From: Desulfobulbaceae bacterium UBA2262
GTDB taxonomy: Bacteria; Desulfobacterota; Desulfobulbia; Desulfobulbales; Desulfurivibrionaceae
Assembly: GCA_002347185.1 (NCBI GenBank)
Contig: DDXK01000046.1
Coordinates: 33,675-48,427, forward strand
Length of the DNA: 14,753 nucleotides
Direction: 5' to 3'
This document shows, in pieces, positions 8,035 to 14,478 of the stretch (the stretch's first letter is position 1; every line of letters starts with the position of its first letter). The notes beneath the pieces were generated by a model. The model made no database searches, had not been told where the DNA came from, and saw nothing but the letters and a program-made list of their open reading frames with translations. Made by a program: the position numbers and the translations under genes.

Positions 8035-11000
8035 GAAAGCTTCTCCTGATGCGCGATAAGCGGGGCGAAAACCTTGAGGGCGAGCTCGGCAAAGCCGCAA
8101 GAAGGCGCGTGGTCGGGATAAGGGCTGTAGCCGGGGCGGACAGGCACCAGGCTCCCGAAAAGCTGCCGGCAGCAAGGTTCATTCCCTTCGCCCGGCATCC
8201 GGTTGTTACCCAGATATTCTTCACGGGCCTTGCCATACGCCGCCTCCTCAAGCGCATCCCGCTCTCCGCCTTTGCCGCTCAGCAACGTCCGGGCAAAGCG
8301 CCAGGAGCTCTTGGGAAAGAAAAGGAGCGGTTCATCCGCGCCTGCCCGGAAAAGCTCAGTCAATTCGGCAAGATGCTCTCTCGCATTCTCCACGGCCCGC
8401 AGGCGGATCGCCTCGGCCCCGCCCTTTTCGCCCTTGCCGACCACGAAGGAATCAAGAGGCTGGTCGCCCGGATTCAGCGCACAGAGAAAAAGATGGTCCA
8501 GCCAGGCGGCAAGGAGGACGCGGCCATGCAGCTTGCTGTTTGTGACATGGATGCGCCCCTCGGCATGGCGGCCGCCGATTTCTCCCCAAAGGGAAATGCC
8601 CTCGCCAAGGGCAACCTCCCCGGCCAGAGGCATGAGCGGCTTTTGGCCGATACAGGCGGCAACCTTTTGGAGGATGGGCGCAACCGCCTCTTCTATTTCC
8701 CTGAGCACCGGCAAGGCCGCCTTGCCCAGGGGAAGAAGGCCCTGCCCCCGCCAACGGCGGGCAAGCTCTGCGCCCTCCCCTTCCCGCGCCAGGCCTTCGT
8801 CGAGCAGCTCCCGGGCCAGCTGATATTTTTCAAGCTCGTCAAGCACCACCGGCTCGCGCTCGGCAAGGGCCTCGTCCCGCTCCTCCAGGAAAAGGCCCAG
8901 GCGCTGTTCGAGAAACCACCTGGCCGGCCTTGCCCAAAAGCGCTTCAACTCGGCAAGGTTGAGCCTGTCCTCTTGCCTCCCGCGCGGAACAAGGGGAGCC
9001 GGCAGAAAAAAATGCCGGCCGGCCGGAGTCGTCAGCCTCGTCTGGACCGCCAGGCAGTATTCCTGGCTATAGCTGAAGAGCCGCTCTGCGCTGCCGCAGA
9101 AATAACGGGGGCTGAAAGGCTGGAGGGGATGCTGCCGGCAGAGCCGGGCCCAAAAAAGCATTCTTTGCCGGGCAACGGGCAGAGCGGGGTCGCAGCCCGG
9201 CAGGGAAAAGCTTGCCTGGGTGGTCTCGATGAGCTCTTCCACCACGAGGGAGGGGGGGAGCGGCTTGCCGTCCCGCAGGCTGTTGCCGGTATGGAAGAGC
9301 AGAAGCTTCTCCCTGGCCGCCAAAAGCGCCTCCAGAAAAAGGTAGCGGTCGTCATGATGCCTGGCCCGATCCCCGAGCATGGGAAAGCGGGCCATGAGGT
9401 CGTAGCTCTGGGGATGCTGCATCCTGGGGAAATCCCGATCGTTCAGGCCCAGGATGCAGACGACCCGGAAGGGGATGGCCCGCATGGGCAGCATGCCGCA
9501 AAAGGTGATGCCGCCGGCGAGAAAACCCTGCTCGCTCTGGCTCTGCCCGAGTTTTTCCTCAAGGAGGATGACCAGCTCCGCCAGGGAAAGAGGCTGGTCA
9601 AAGCCGCTTGCCGTTGCCTCGTTGGCAATCTCCGCCAGAGCCTCGCGAATCTTCTGCAGCTGCCAGCCCCGGTTTGACCGGGAGAGGAAAAGGCCATCCA
9701 GCAGCTCAGCGAGCAGGCCCTGCCACTTTTCGATGCGCAGAGGTTTTTCGAGCCTGGCCAGCAGGACGAAGAGGGTTTCCGCGAAGTGGATGAAGCGGCC
9801 GGCCAGGGTGGCGGCCTGGCCTTCGATCTCCCCATGGGGAAGAACATCGCCGCAAAAGAGGCCGTCGCCACCGAGCGCATAGCCGAGCAGGAGCCGGTCA
9901 AAGCCGAAACGCCAGGTGTTCTGCCGCTCCCGGGGCTGGCCGTTTCTTTGCCGGTGCTCCTCGTCGATCCCCCAACGGATGCCGGCGGCCTCGATCCAGG
10001 TGCGGATCTGGGGCAGGTCGGCCTGCTCGATGCCGAAACGGCCGTAAACCTCCGGGATGGCCAGCACCTCCAGCACCTGGTTCGCCGTCAACCGGCCGGG
10101 CGCCAGGACAAGCAGCCGGAAAAAGGCCTCGATCAGCTCGATGCCGCCTCCGGAAGGCCGGTCGGCGATCCGGTAGGGGAGAAAGCGCGGGTCCTCGACC
10201 GGCAAGGCGAAGACGGCATCGATGAGCGGGGCGTAGAGAGCCACATCGGGCAGCATGACCACAATGTCCCGCGGCTCCAGGCGACCATCGCCGTCGAGCA
10301 GGGCCAGGAGCTGATCCTGCAAGACCTCCACTTCCCGCAGCCTGCTGAAACAGGCATGGATCATGAGAGAGTCGTCGCTGTCTTCCAGAACCCTTCCCGG
10401 GTTGCCGGCCTGCTCAGGCCCGGGAAGGGAGAGCGCGAGGATGTCGTTCTGCAGGTGGTGGAGGAGCGTGGCCGCCCCCTCCTGCCGCTGAAAGAATTCG
10501 CCGGCCGGCTGGTATTCGCAGCCCTCCTCAAGCAGCCGCTGAAAATCGCGGGCCACCGAGCCGCAGGAGGCCAGGAGCGGGTGGCCGGATTCGAGGAAGA
10601 GATCCTCGGCCGTCAGCCCTTCCGGCAGCCGCGCCTCCAGGCGACTGATCTCGGCGGGTGAGCGGATCTCGGCGAAATAGGCCTCGCTGGGCGCAAAGAG
10701 GAAGAAGTGCACCGGCAGATTCCGGGCCAGGTCATTGAGGATGGCGAGATAGATTCTGGGCAGGGTGTCGATGCCGAAGACGCTCACCCGTTCGGGAAGA
10801 AGCTCGGAAAAGGGAATTTCTCCCGCCGCGAGGGCCTCCCGTGCCCGGACCATGAGCCGGGCCGGGGAACAGCAGCCGATATGCTCCACTATCCTCTGCC
10901 AGAGCAGGGGCTGCCAGCGCTCGGAGGCAAGCTCCTCGCCGGCAATCAGGGTGCTCCCCTCCTCCCAGGCCAGCACCATTTCGGGCCGGTACACCGCGTA

Positions 11001-11420
11001 CTGGTCAAAGAGATAGGCAAGCTGCCGGCAGAGCTGCAACTTTTTCGTGGGACTCCCCTCGACCAGATAGGCATACAGGGAAAAAAAATCCGGATCCTGC
11101 CCGCATTCGTCCAGAAGGGAGAAAATGACAAAGGCCAGCCGTTCCCGGCTGAATCGCTGAACAAGGTCGCCCTCTTCGCCGATGGTGGCGCGGAGTATGC
11201 GCTGGATGAACTGCCGGGGATGGGGAAAGTCGGGGTTGGCCCAGACCCCGAAGTGCCGGGAGAGCTGCATGGAAAGCCAGGCGGCCATGCCCTTGCTCTG
11301 CACCATGATGCATTCCGGGGCAAAGGGCGAGGAAAGGGGCTCGGCCGCGATACCGCACAGGGCTTCAAGCAGGGCCTCGACCCGGTTGGAGCGGTAAAGC
11401 TGGATGCCCTCCTTCCTCAT
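8031..11420 (-). CDS. recC: Exodeoxyribonuclease V subunit gamma (RecC)
   Basis: RecC holds RecB and RecD together, splits the DNA strands, and scans the 3' strand for Chi through an inactivated helicase domain. The product is 1129 residues (E. coli 1122). By eye it aligns along its length with E. coli RecC, for example YRSNRVEALLEAL at 9-21, VQSKGMAAWL at 40-49, a REVEVLQDQLLALL segment, GIRWGIDEEH, NTWRFGFDRLLLGYAL, LPMRAIPFRVVCILGLNDRDFPR and DDRYLFLEALLAAREKL. As expected for RecC, no intact Walker A is seen. The gene begins 30 bases after the cheV stop and overlaps recB by GTGA. Start context is odd: no Shine-Dalgarno precedes the ATG at 11420, while AGGAAGGAGG lies just inside codons 2-5. 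E. coli RecC begins about four residues later, so the exact start is less certain than the gene. Residues corresponding to E. coli T40 and Q44 in the Chi-reading channel are Lys43 and Ala47 here. Confidence 0.95.
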   Translation of the reverse strand: MRKEGIQLYRSNRVEALLEALCGIAAEPLSSPFAPECIMVQSKGMAAWLSMQLSRHFGVWANPDFPHPRQFIQRILRATIGEEGDLVQRFSRERLAFVIFSLLDECGQDPDFFSLYAYLVEGSPTKKLQLCRQLAYLFDQYAVYRPEMVLAWEEGSTLIAGEELASERWQPLLWQRIVEHIGCCSPARLMVRAREALAAGEIPFSELLPERVSVFGIDTLPRIYLAILNDLARNLPVHFFLFAPSEAYFAEIRSPAEISRLEARLPEGLTAEDLFLESGHPLLASCGSVARDFQRLLEEGCEYQPAGEFFQRQEGAATLLHHLQNDILALSLPGPEQAGNPGRVLEDSDDSLMIHACFSRLREVEVLQDQLLALLDGDGRLEPRDIVVMLPDVALYAPLIDAVFALPVEDPRFLPYRIADRPSGGGIELIEAFFRLLVLAPGRLTANQVLEVLAIPEVYGRFGIEQADLPQIRTWIEAAGIRWGIDEEHRQRNGQPRERQNTWRFGFDRLLLGYALGGDGLFCGDVLPHGEIEGQAATLAGRFIHFAETLFVLLARLEKPLRIEKWQGLLAELLDGLFLSRSNRGWQLQKIREALAEIANEATASGFDQPLSLAELVILLEEKLGQSQSEQGFLAGGITFCGMLPMRAIPFRVVCILGLNDRDFPRMQHPQSYDLMARFPMLGDRARHHDDRYLFLEALLAAREKLLLFHTGNSLRDGKPLPPSLVVEELIETTQASFSLPGCDPALPVARQRMLFWARLCRQHPLQPFSPRYFCGSAERLFSYSQEYCLAVQTRLTTPAGRHFFLPAPLVPRGRQEDRLNLAELKRFWARPARWFLEQRLGLFLEERDEALAEREPVVLDELEKYQLARELLDEGLAREGEGAELARRWRGQGLLPLGKAALPVLREIEEAVAPILQKVAACIGQKPLMPLAGEVALGEGISLWGEIGGRHAEGRIHVTNSKLHGRVLLAAWLDHLFLCALNPGDQPLDSFVVGKGEKGGAEAIRLRAVENAREHLAELTELFRAGADEPLLFFPKSSWRFARTLLSGKGGERDALEEAAYGKAREEYLGNNRMPGEGNEPCCRQLFGSLVPVRPGYSPYPDHAPSCGFAELALKVFAPLIAHQEKLS
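8042..8047 (-). promoter_or_regulatory. Ribosome binding site that fixes the recB GTG start
   Basis: On the minus strand AGGAGA (8047-8042) stands 8 bases before GTG (8034-8032), inside the last codons of recC. Together with the 4-base stop/start overlap it indicates translational coupling of recC and recB. It rules out the longer in-frame ATG at 8175 as the main start. Confidence 0.75.
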
Positions 11421-11450
11421 GAACTACTTGCTTGCAGCGGAAAGAACCGC

Positions 11451-12419
11451 CTAGCCCTGCTGCTGGTGCAGGCAGGCCTGCAGGCGGGTGACGAGCTGGC
11501 CGAGCTCCGGCTTGGTGATCTGGTCGTCGGCGCCCACCGATTCTCCCTTGTGGCGGGCCGTGGCATTGATCAGCGAGGAAAAGAGCATCACCGGAATCCC
11601 CTCGAACTCGCTGTTTTCCTTGATGCGCAGGCAGAGATGGTGGCCGTCCATGCGCGGCATCTCGATGTCGGTGATCACGGCGAGCACCTCATTGCGCACC
11701 GTTCCCTTGCGCCGCAGCTCGTCCAGATACTCCCAGGCCTGCTGCCCGTCGGAGTGGGCCACCACCTTGTAGCCGGCCTTTTCCAGGGTGCGCCTGATCT
11801 GCTCCTGGATGATCCGCGAGTCGTCGGCAATGACCACCACCTTGTTCTGCTGGGAGTCTTCCGGGTGTTCGGTGATGGCATGCGCCTCCGAATCGATGAC
11901 CATGGTGGGGTCGATGGTGGCGATGATCGATTCGAAGTCCACCATCTGGATGATGTTGTCGTCCACCAGACAGACGCCGGTGAGGCTGCTGTAATGGGAG
12001 ATGATCGCCGGCGGGGGAAGGATCCTGGTCCAGCTCACCCGGTAGACCTTGTCCACCCCGTGGGTGATGAAGCCGAAAAACTTGCCGTTGATCTCGGTGA
12101 CCACCACCACCCATTTGGCCACCGCTTCCGGGGCAAGGTCGGGCTCGTAGCCGAACCATTCGCAGAGATCGATGAGGGGGATGGTGCGGTCGCGGAGAAG
12201 AAAAACCCCCTTCATGGCAGGGACGCTGTCCGGCATCTCGGTGAGCTTTTCCGGCATGGCCACCATTTCCCGGACCTTGGCCGCGTTGATGCCGTAGGCC
12301 GTCCTGCTGACCGTGTCGCTGGAGCGGTCGTGCCACTGCAAAAAAAGGGTAATGATTTCGAGCTCGTTGGTGCCGGACTTCAGCAGGATCTCACTCTTGT
12401 AACCGGTAGCCTGGGTCAT
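11451..12419 (-). CDS. cheV: CheV-type chemotaxis coupling protein (CheW domain plus response-regulator receiver)
   Basis: CheV proteins couple chemoreceptors to the CheA kinase through a CheW-like domain and tune that coupling by phosphorylation of a fused receiver domain. The 322-residue protein has the CheW domain at about 20-170 (YGINAAKVREMV at 42-53, GVFLLRDRTIPLIDL at 71-85, FGFITHGVDKVYRV at 115-128) and a complete receiver at about 193-315. The acidic pocket is Asp199/Asp200 (VIADDSR), the phosphoacceptor is Asp251 (ITDIEMPRMDG), Ser281 or Ser282 follows MLF, and the conserved lysine is Lys303 (ITKPEL). It is cytoplasmic, with no signal or membrane segment. Start ATG at 12419 has GGAG about 11 bases upstream. 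It lies 30 bases ahead of recC on the same strand, so the two are probably co-transcribed. No other chemotaxis gene is in the window. Confidence 0.9.
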   Translation of the reverse strand: MTQATGYKSEILLKSGTNELEIITLFLQWHDRSSDTVSRTAYGINAAKVREMVAMPEKLTEMPDSVPAMKGVFLLRDRTIPLIDLCEWFGYEPDLAPEAVAKWVVVVTEINGKFFGFITHGVDKVYRVSWTRILPPPAIISHYSSLTGVCLVDDNIIQMVDFESIIATIDPTMVIDSEAHAITEHPEDSQQNKVVVIADDSRIIQEQIRRTLEKAGYKVVAHSDGQQAWEYLDELRRKGTVRNEVLAVITDIEMPRMDGHHLCLRIKENSEFEGIPVMLFSSLINATARHKGESVGADDQITKPELGQLVTRLQACLHQQQG

Positions 12420-12484
12420 ATGCGCGCTTGCTCCACGATGGCAGGGGATGCGAATGAAAGGGACTCAATAAAGAGATATAGGGA

Positions 12485-12634
12485 TCAGCCGAAATACTCA
12501 ACCAAAATAATAGATTGTTGAGGTTTTGTCATGCAATCGTTGCAGCCTGCCGCCCCTAACGGGATTCGGCCGCGGCAGCGCCAGCAAAAAAGACCGGGCC
12601 CCTCATATTTTCCGTATTTTTTCAGGGTTGACAT
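12485..12634 (-). CDS. Possible 49-residue zinc-ribbon protein
   Basis: This short reading frame lies 65 bases upstream of cheV on the same strand. Its product carries two CxxC pairs, CWRC at 17-20 and CNDC at 31-34, separated by ten residues (RGRIPLGAAG). That is the layout of a small zinc ribbon. The N-terminus is short and basic (KKYGKYEGPG) and the tail ends in a hydrophobic IILVEYFG. I do not recognise a named family. The internal ATG at 12634 was chosen over an ATG at 12766 because the extra 44 residues have no domain-like character. Against it: no clear Shine-Dalgarno precedes the ATG (only CAGG about 10 bases away), and four cysteines in 49 codons can arise by chance in GC-rich DNA. 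If real, it could be the first gene of the cheV-recCBD transcript or a separate gene. Confidence 0.42.
   Translation of the reverse strand: MSTLKKYGKYEGPGLFCWRCRGRIPLGAAGCNDCMTKPQQSIILVEYFG
12507..12536 (-). promoter_or_regulatory. Candidate promoter for the cheV-recCBD operon
   Basis: On the minus strand TTGCAT (12536-12531) and TATTAT (12512-12507) are 18 bases apart. Transcription would start near 12500, about 80 bases before the cheV start. The pair lies inside the 3' end of the possible small zinc-ribbon frame, so either the promoter is internal or that frame is not a gene. The match is moderate and by eye only. Confidence 0.4.
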
Positions 12635-12820
12635 CCGGCAGGGCCTGTGTAATAACGCCTTGTGCCTGTCAGGAAGCAGGAGGGCCGGGAAAGAAATTGC
12701 CCTGCCTTGTAGAGATTCCGCATAACAGGTGGGGAGAGTGCCGAAGTGAAGGCCCTGTGGCAACAAGACCTTTTATGAAAAGGCGGAACGTCTCAGTGGC
12801 AGGGTCTTATGCCAAGAAAT
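12635..12820. other. Gene-free stretch between the core operon and the repeat block
   Basis: No coding sequence is recognised on either strand. The stretch has nested inverted repeats: CCTTTT/AAAAGG with a 3-base loop (12769-12783), AAGACC/GGTCTT (12765-12770 and 12803-12808) around it, and CCCTG/CAGGG (about 12753-12757 and 12800-12804). This gives it the look of a structured or degraded element rather than spacer. It ends where the first 44-bp direct repeat begins. Confidence 0.4.
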
Positions 12821-12864
12821 ACCAAGCAGGAAGCCCGTTACAAAACGACTCAAGAAATAGGTAT
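12821..12864 (+). repeat. Left copy of a 44-bp direct repeat
   Basis: This matches 14517-14560 at 42 of 44 positions in the same orientation; the core is AAGCCCGTTACAAAACGACT. Upstream similarity continues weakly (GCCAAGAAAT at 12811 against GCCAAAGAAAA at 14508). The two copies bracket everything between the core operon and the toxin gene, as if an ancestral repeat had been duplicated or split by later insertions. Confidence 0.85.
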
Positions 12865-12880
12865 GTGTCCCCGGATAACA

Positions 12881-12913
12881 TGACTTTACTTATCATGGAT
12901 GTCCCCAGATACC
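12881..12913 (+). repeat. GTCCCC-type repeat, copy A (partial)
   Basis: Thirty-three bases identical to 13182-13214; the central portion reads TTTACTTATCATGGATGTCC. Unlike the two full copies it lacks the GGGAAA...CCGTTTTCCCC arm and is preceded by GTGTCCCCGGATAACA. It ends exactly where the IS3 transposase fragment begins, and its ATG at 12899 is in frame with that fragment. Confidence 0.85.
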
Positions 12914-13123
12914 CACTTCTACAACACCGGACGTCCTCACTCCAGTCTTGACGACAAGACTCCCGATGAGGCATATTGGCAAAAACTCCGGCCCGGCACT
13001 CAGGTTGGCGGCATAACCATGAAGGCTTTCCACCTTATTTCCGCCGCCCCCTGTCCGAATATCGGTGCCAGCTCTGACCACAAGAACAGAGAAAAAAGGT
13101 CGGAAAGGTTAAAGGGTTCGTGA
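12914..13123 (+). pseudogene. 3' fragment of an IS3-family transposase (OrfB, DDE integrase core)
   Basis: The first 25 codons read HFYNTGRPHSSLDDKTPDEA followed by YWQKL. This is the characteristic C-terminal segment of IS3-family OrfB transposases (YN..RPHSSL...TP.E.Y). The catalytic DDE region and the whole N-terminal part are absent, so this is a dead remnant. The frame stays open to a stop at 13121-13123, but residues after WQKL have no recognised similarity and may be the IS tail or unrelated sequence. The fragment abuts repeat copy A on its left, which marks an insertion or deletion boundary. About 37 bases of unassigned sequence separate it from the inverted-repeat cassette on its right. 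Confidence 0.75.
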
Positions 13124-13160
13124 GTTAGATAAAGCCGCCGGAGTGCTCCGCGAGGGTTGT

Positions 13161-13210
13161 GGGAAATCTCCGTTTTCCCCTTGACTTTACTTATCATGGA
13201 TGTCCCCAGA
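13161..13210 (+). repeat. Left 50-bp inverted repeat of the membrane-protein cassette (copy B)
   Basis: The reverse complement of 14356-14405 equals this segment at 49 of 50 positions; the one difference is T here against C at base 13167. It starts GGGAAATCTCCG and ends GATGTCCCCAGA. The last 29 bases are also shared with copy A at 12881. Confidence 0.92.
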
Positions 13211-13235
13211 TACCAGTCAGAAGTTTGGAGAGAAA

Positions 13236-14321
13236 ATGCAAGAAATTCAGACCTTATTATTAGGTAACGAACGGCTTGATTTCAAAATCGATCGTGGTGT
13301 TGTGGTTGGCGATAAGAAGTGGTCTGATACGCACATTTATTCTTCTGGCGGCGGTGGATATGTCGGCCCTAATGGCGGATATGTCAGTCCGCCGTCAGTA
13401 AACAGCAAAATCCAACAGCGTCATGAAGCATGGTTTAGAATGGACGGGGATAATCGTGAAATCAGCATGGACTTGAGTGGACACAATATTCCTTTGCGCG
13501 AAGGGAATAAGGTCGCATTTATTCAAGCCTGCGCCAGCGATGACACCGAGTTGTTTTTTTTGATCAATAAGACCACACAGAAGATCCATAGGCTGTCGTT
13601 TAAAAATAGGAATAAATTCGGAGAGCGTGCGGCAAAGTTAAACGATAAATTATGTGGATTCTGGTCTTTTATATCGCTGTTTCTTGGAGTGGCACTAGGT
13701 TTTGCCGCAATGGCTGCCTATCCTTCTGTAGATGTTTTGGCAAGAAGGACAAAAGGGCAGATGGATGGAGTGGTAGAAGTGGCAACAGCAACCCAGATTT
13801 CTACTGAAGTGTTAACATCCCGAGATTACGATGTGTCGATGCGAAAGGTTAATAAGGCGAGGGTGGACTATCAGGTAAATAATTTCGGAATTGCTCCCAA
13901 TGAAATTTCTCCGACGGGAACCTTTCTAAGAAAGGAAGGGGAGAATAAAATTCTAAGGATCATAAAGAAAAAATTTGGAATTCCATTGAATAATAGAGAT
14001 TTTGAAACTCTCTCGGAAATACAAAGAACAAGAGCTCGGCATGGAGATAAAGCAACGGAGATATTTTTTTTCTTGAACGGCTATTCTTTGACAGCCCACG
14101 AAAATTTCATTTCATACTTAAACCTCATTTATGACGCCAGAAAGCGTGATCGCGCGGTTGGTGTCGCAGTCGGAATAATCGTATCCATCTTCGGATGGAT
14201 TTTGGTGTCCCCAAAGTGTAGCCATCACTCTCGGGTAGCTTCAGAGGTGAACAATAAATTTGAAACATTTCTGGCCGAACTTGAACAAAAAATTCTTCTT
14301 GAACAAGATGTACAGAGATAG
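13236..14321 (+). CDS. Unrecognised membrane protein with two transmembrane segments
   Basis: I do not recognise a named family. The 361-residue product has a predicted beta-rich N-terminal domain (about 1-125) with a glycine-rich stretch SGGGGYVGPNGGYVSPP at 37-53. A membrane segment follows at about 140-162 (FISLFLGVALGFAAMAAY), then a charged loop of about 140 residues, a second membrane segment at about 306-324 (VGVAVGIIVSIFGWILV), and a charged, probably coiled-coil tail (334-361). With two segments, both ends would be on the same side, plausibly the cytoplasm. No signal peptide and no catalytic motif are evident. The start at 13236 is preferred over ATG 13200 because GGAGAG lies 5 bases upstream and 13200 sits inside the repeat. 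Base composition and AAA/AAT/ATT-rich codon use differ sharply from the neighbours, consistent with horizontal transfer. It is a single gene between inverted repeats and next to a toxin-antitoxin locus. Confidence 0.8.
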   Translation: MQEIQTLLLGNERLDFKIDRGVVVGDKKWSDTHIYSSGGGGYVGPNGGYVSPPSVNSKIQQRHEAWFRMDGDNREISMDLSGHNIPLREGNKVAFIQACASDDTELFFLINKTTQKIHRLSFKNRNKFGERAAKLNDKLCGFWSFISLFLGVALGFAAMAAYPSVDVLARRTKGQMDGVVEVATATQISTEVLTSRDYDVSMRKVNKARVDYQVNNFGIAPNEISPTGTFLRKEGENKILRIIKKKFGIPLNNRDFETLSEIQRTRARHGDKATEIFFFLNGYSLTAHENFISYLNLIYDARKRDRAVGVAVGIIVSIFGWILVSPKCSHHSRVASEVNNKFETFLAELEQKILLEQDVQR

Positions 14322-14355
14322 TATTAACCGCCAGATTCAGATTTCCCCAATTAAT

Positions 14356-14405
14356 TCTGGGGACATCCATGATAAGTAAAGTCAAGGGGAAAACGGAGGT
14401 TTCCC
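14356..14405 (-). repeat. Right 50-bp inverted repeat of the cassette (copy C)
   Basis: Inverted copy of 13161-13210 with one mismatch, lying 34 bases after the membrane-protein stop codon. Beyond the shared 50 bases the inner side differs (AATTAA here against TACCAG at copy B). The inner edge also forms a short CCCCA/TGGGG hairpin (14345-14362) without a T tract. Confidence 0.92.
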
Positions 14406-14478
14406 GTCACCTCCCGGATATCATCCGGCGGCCTTGTTTGTTGCCTTTCTTCCCCAGCCAATCTTTTTGACTACGTAA

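Larger units (their letters stand above)
13161..14405. mobile_element. Putative 1245-bp inverted-repeat-bounded cassette carrying one gene
   Basis: Two 50-bp near-identical inverted repeats enclose a single gene (13236-14321) with no transposase inside. The interior is clearly more AT-rich than the flanking core genes. No convincing target-site duplication is seen: left flank CGAGGGTTGT, right flank GTCACCTCCC. It could be a non-autonomous element moved in trans, two REP/RAYT-type repeats that happen to flank a gene, or a segment kept by recombination between the repeats. The repeat arrangement is directly visible; mobility is inference. Confidence 0.5.

Noticed and set aside
8035..8175. Extended N-terminus for recB from an ATG at 8175
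   Set aside because: The 47 extra residues lie inside recC, are Arg/Pro-rich and unlike RecB; a GTG with a good ribosome site and GTGA overlap explains the start.
8049..9677. 542-codon plus-strand open frame opposite recC
   Set aside because: Antisense shadow of recC, which aligns with known RecC over its length.
10707..12521. 604-codon plus-strand open frame across recC and cheV
   Set aside because: It crosses two well-supported minus-strand genes; the His/Asp/Gly-rich translation is typical of antisense codons.
12628..12655. Plus-strand TTGACA-16-TAATAA promoter-like pair
   Set aside because: The -35 is perfect but the -10 matches only 3 of 6, no gene follows on the plus strand, and it overlaps the start of the possible zinc-ribbon frame.
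12727..12765. tRNA-like opening (GGAGAGTGCCGAAGTG)
   Set aside because: Resembles the 5' end of a Leu/Ser tRNA but no anticodon arm, T-loop (GGTTCRA) or matching acceptor strand follows.
13000..13197. 65-codon minus-strand frame between the IS3 fragment and the cassette
   Set aside because: No start signal or recognisable domain; it is antisense to the IS remnant tail and runs into the inverted repeat.
14414..14428. CCGGAT-ATC-ATCCGG hairpin as terminator for the membrane-protein gene
   Set aside because: Perfect 6-bp arms, but it is followed by CGGCCTTGTTTG rather than a T tract, and it lies outside the cassette repeat.
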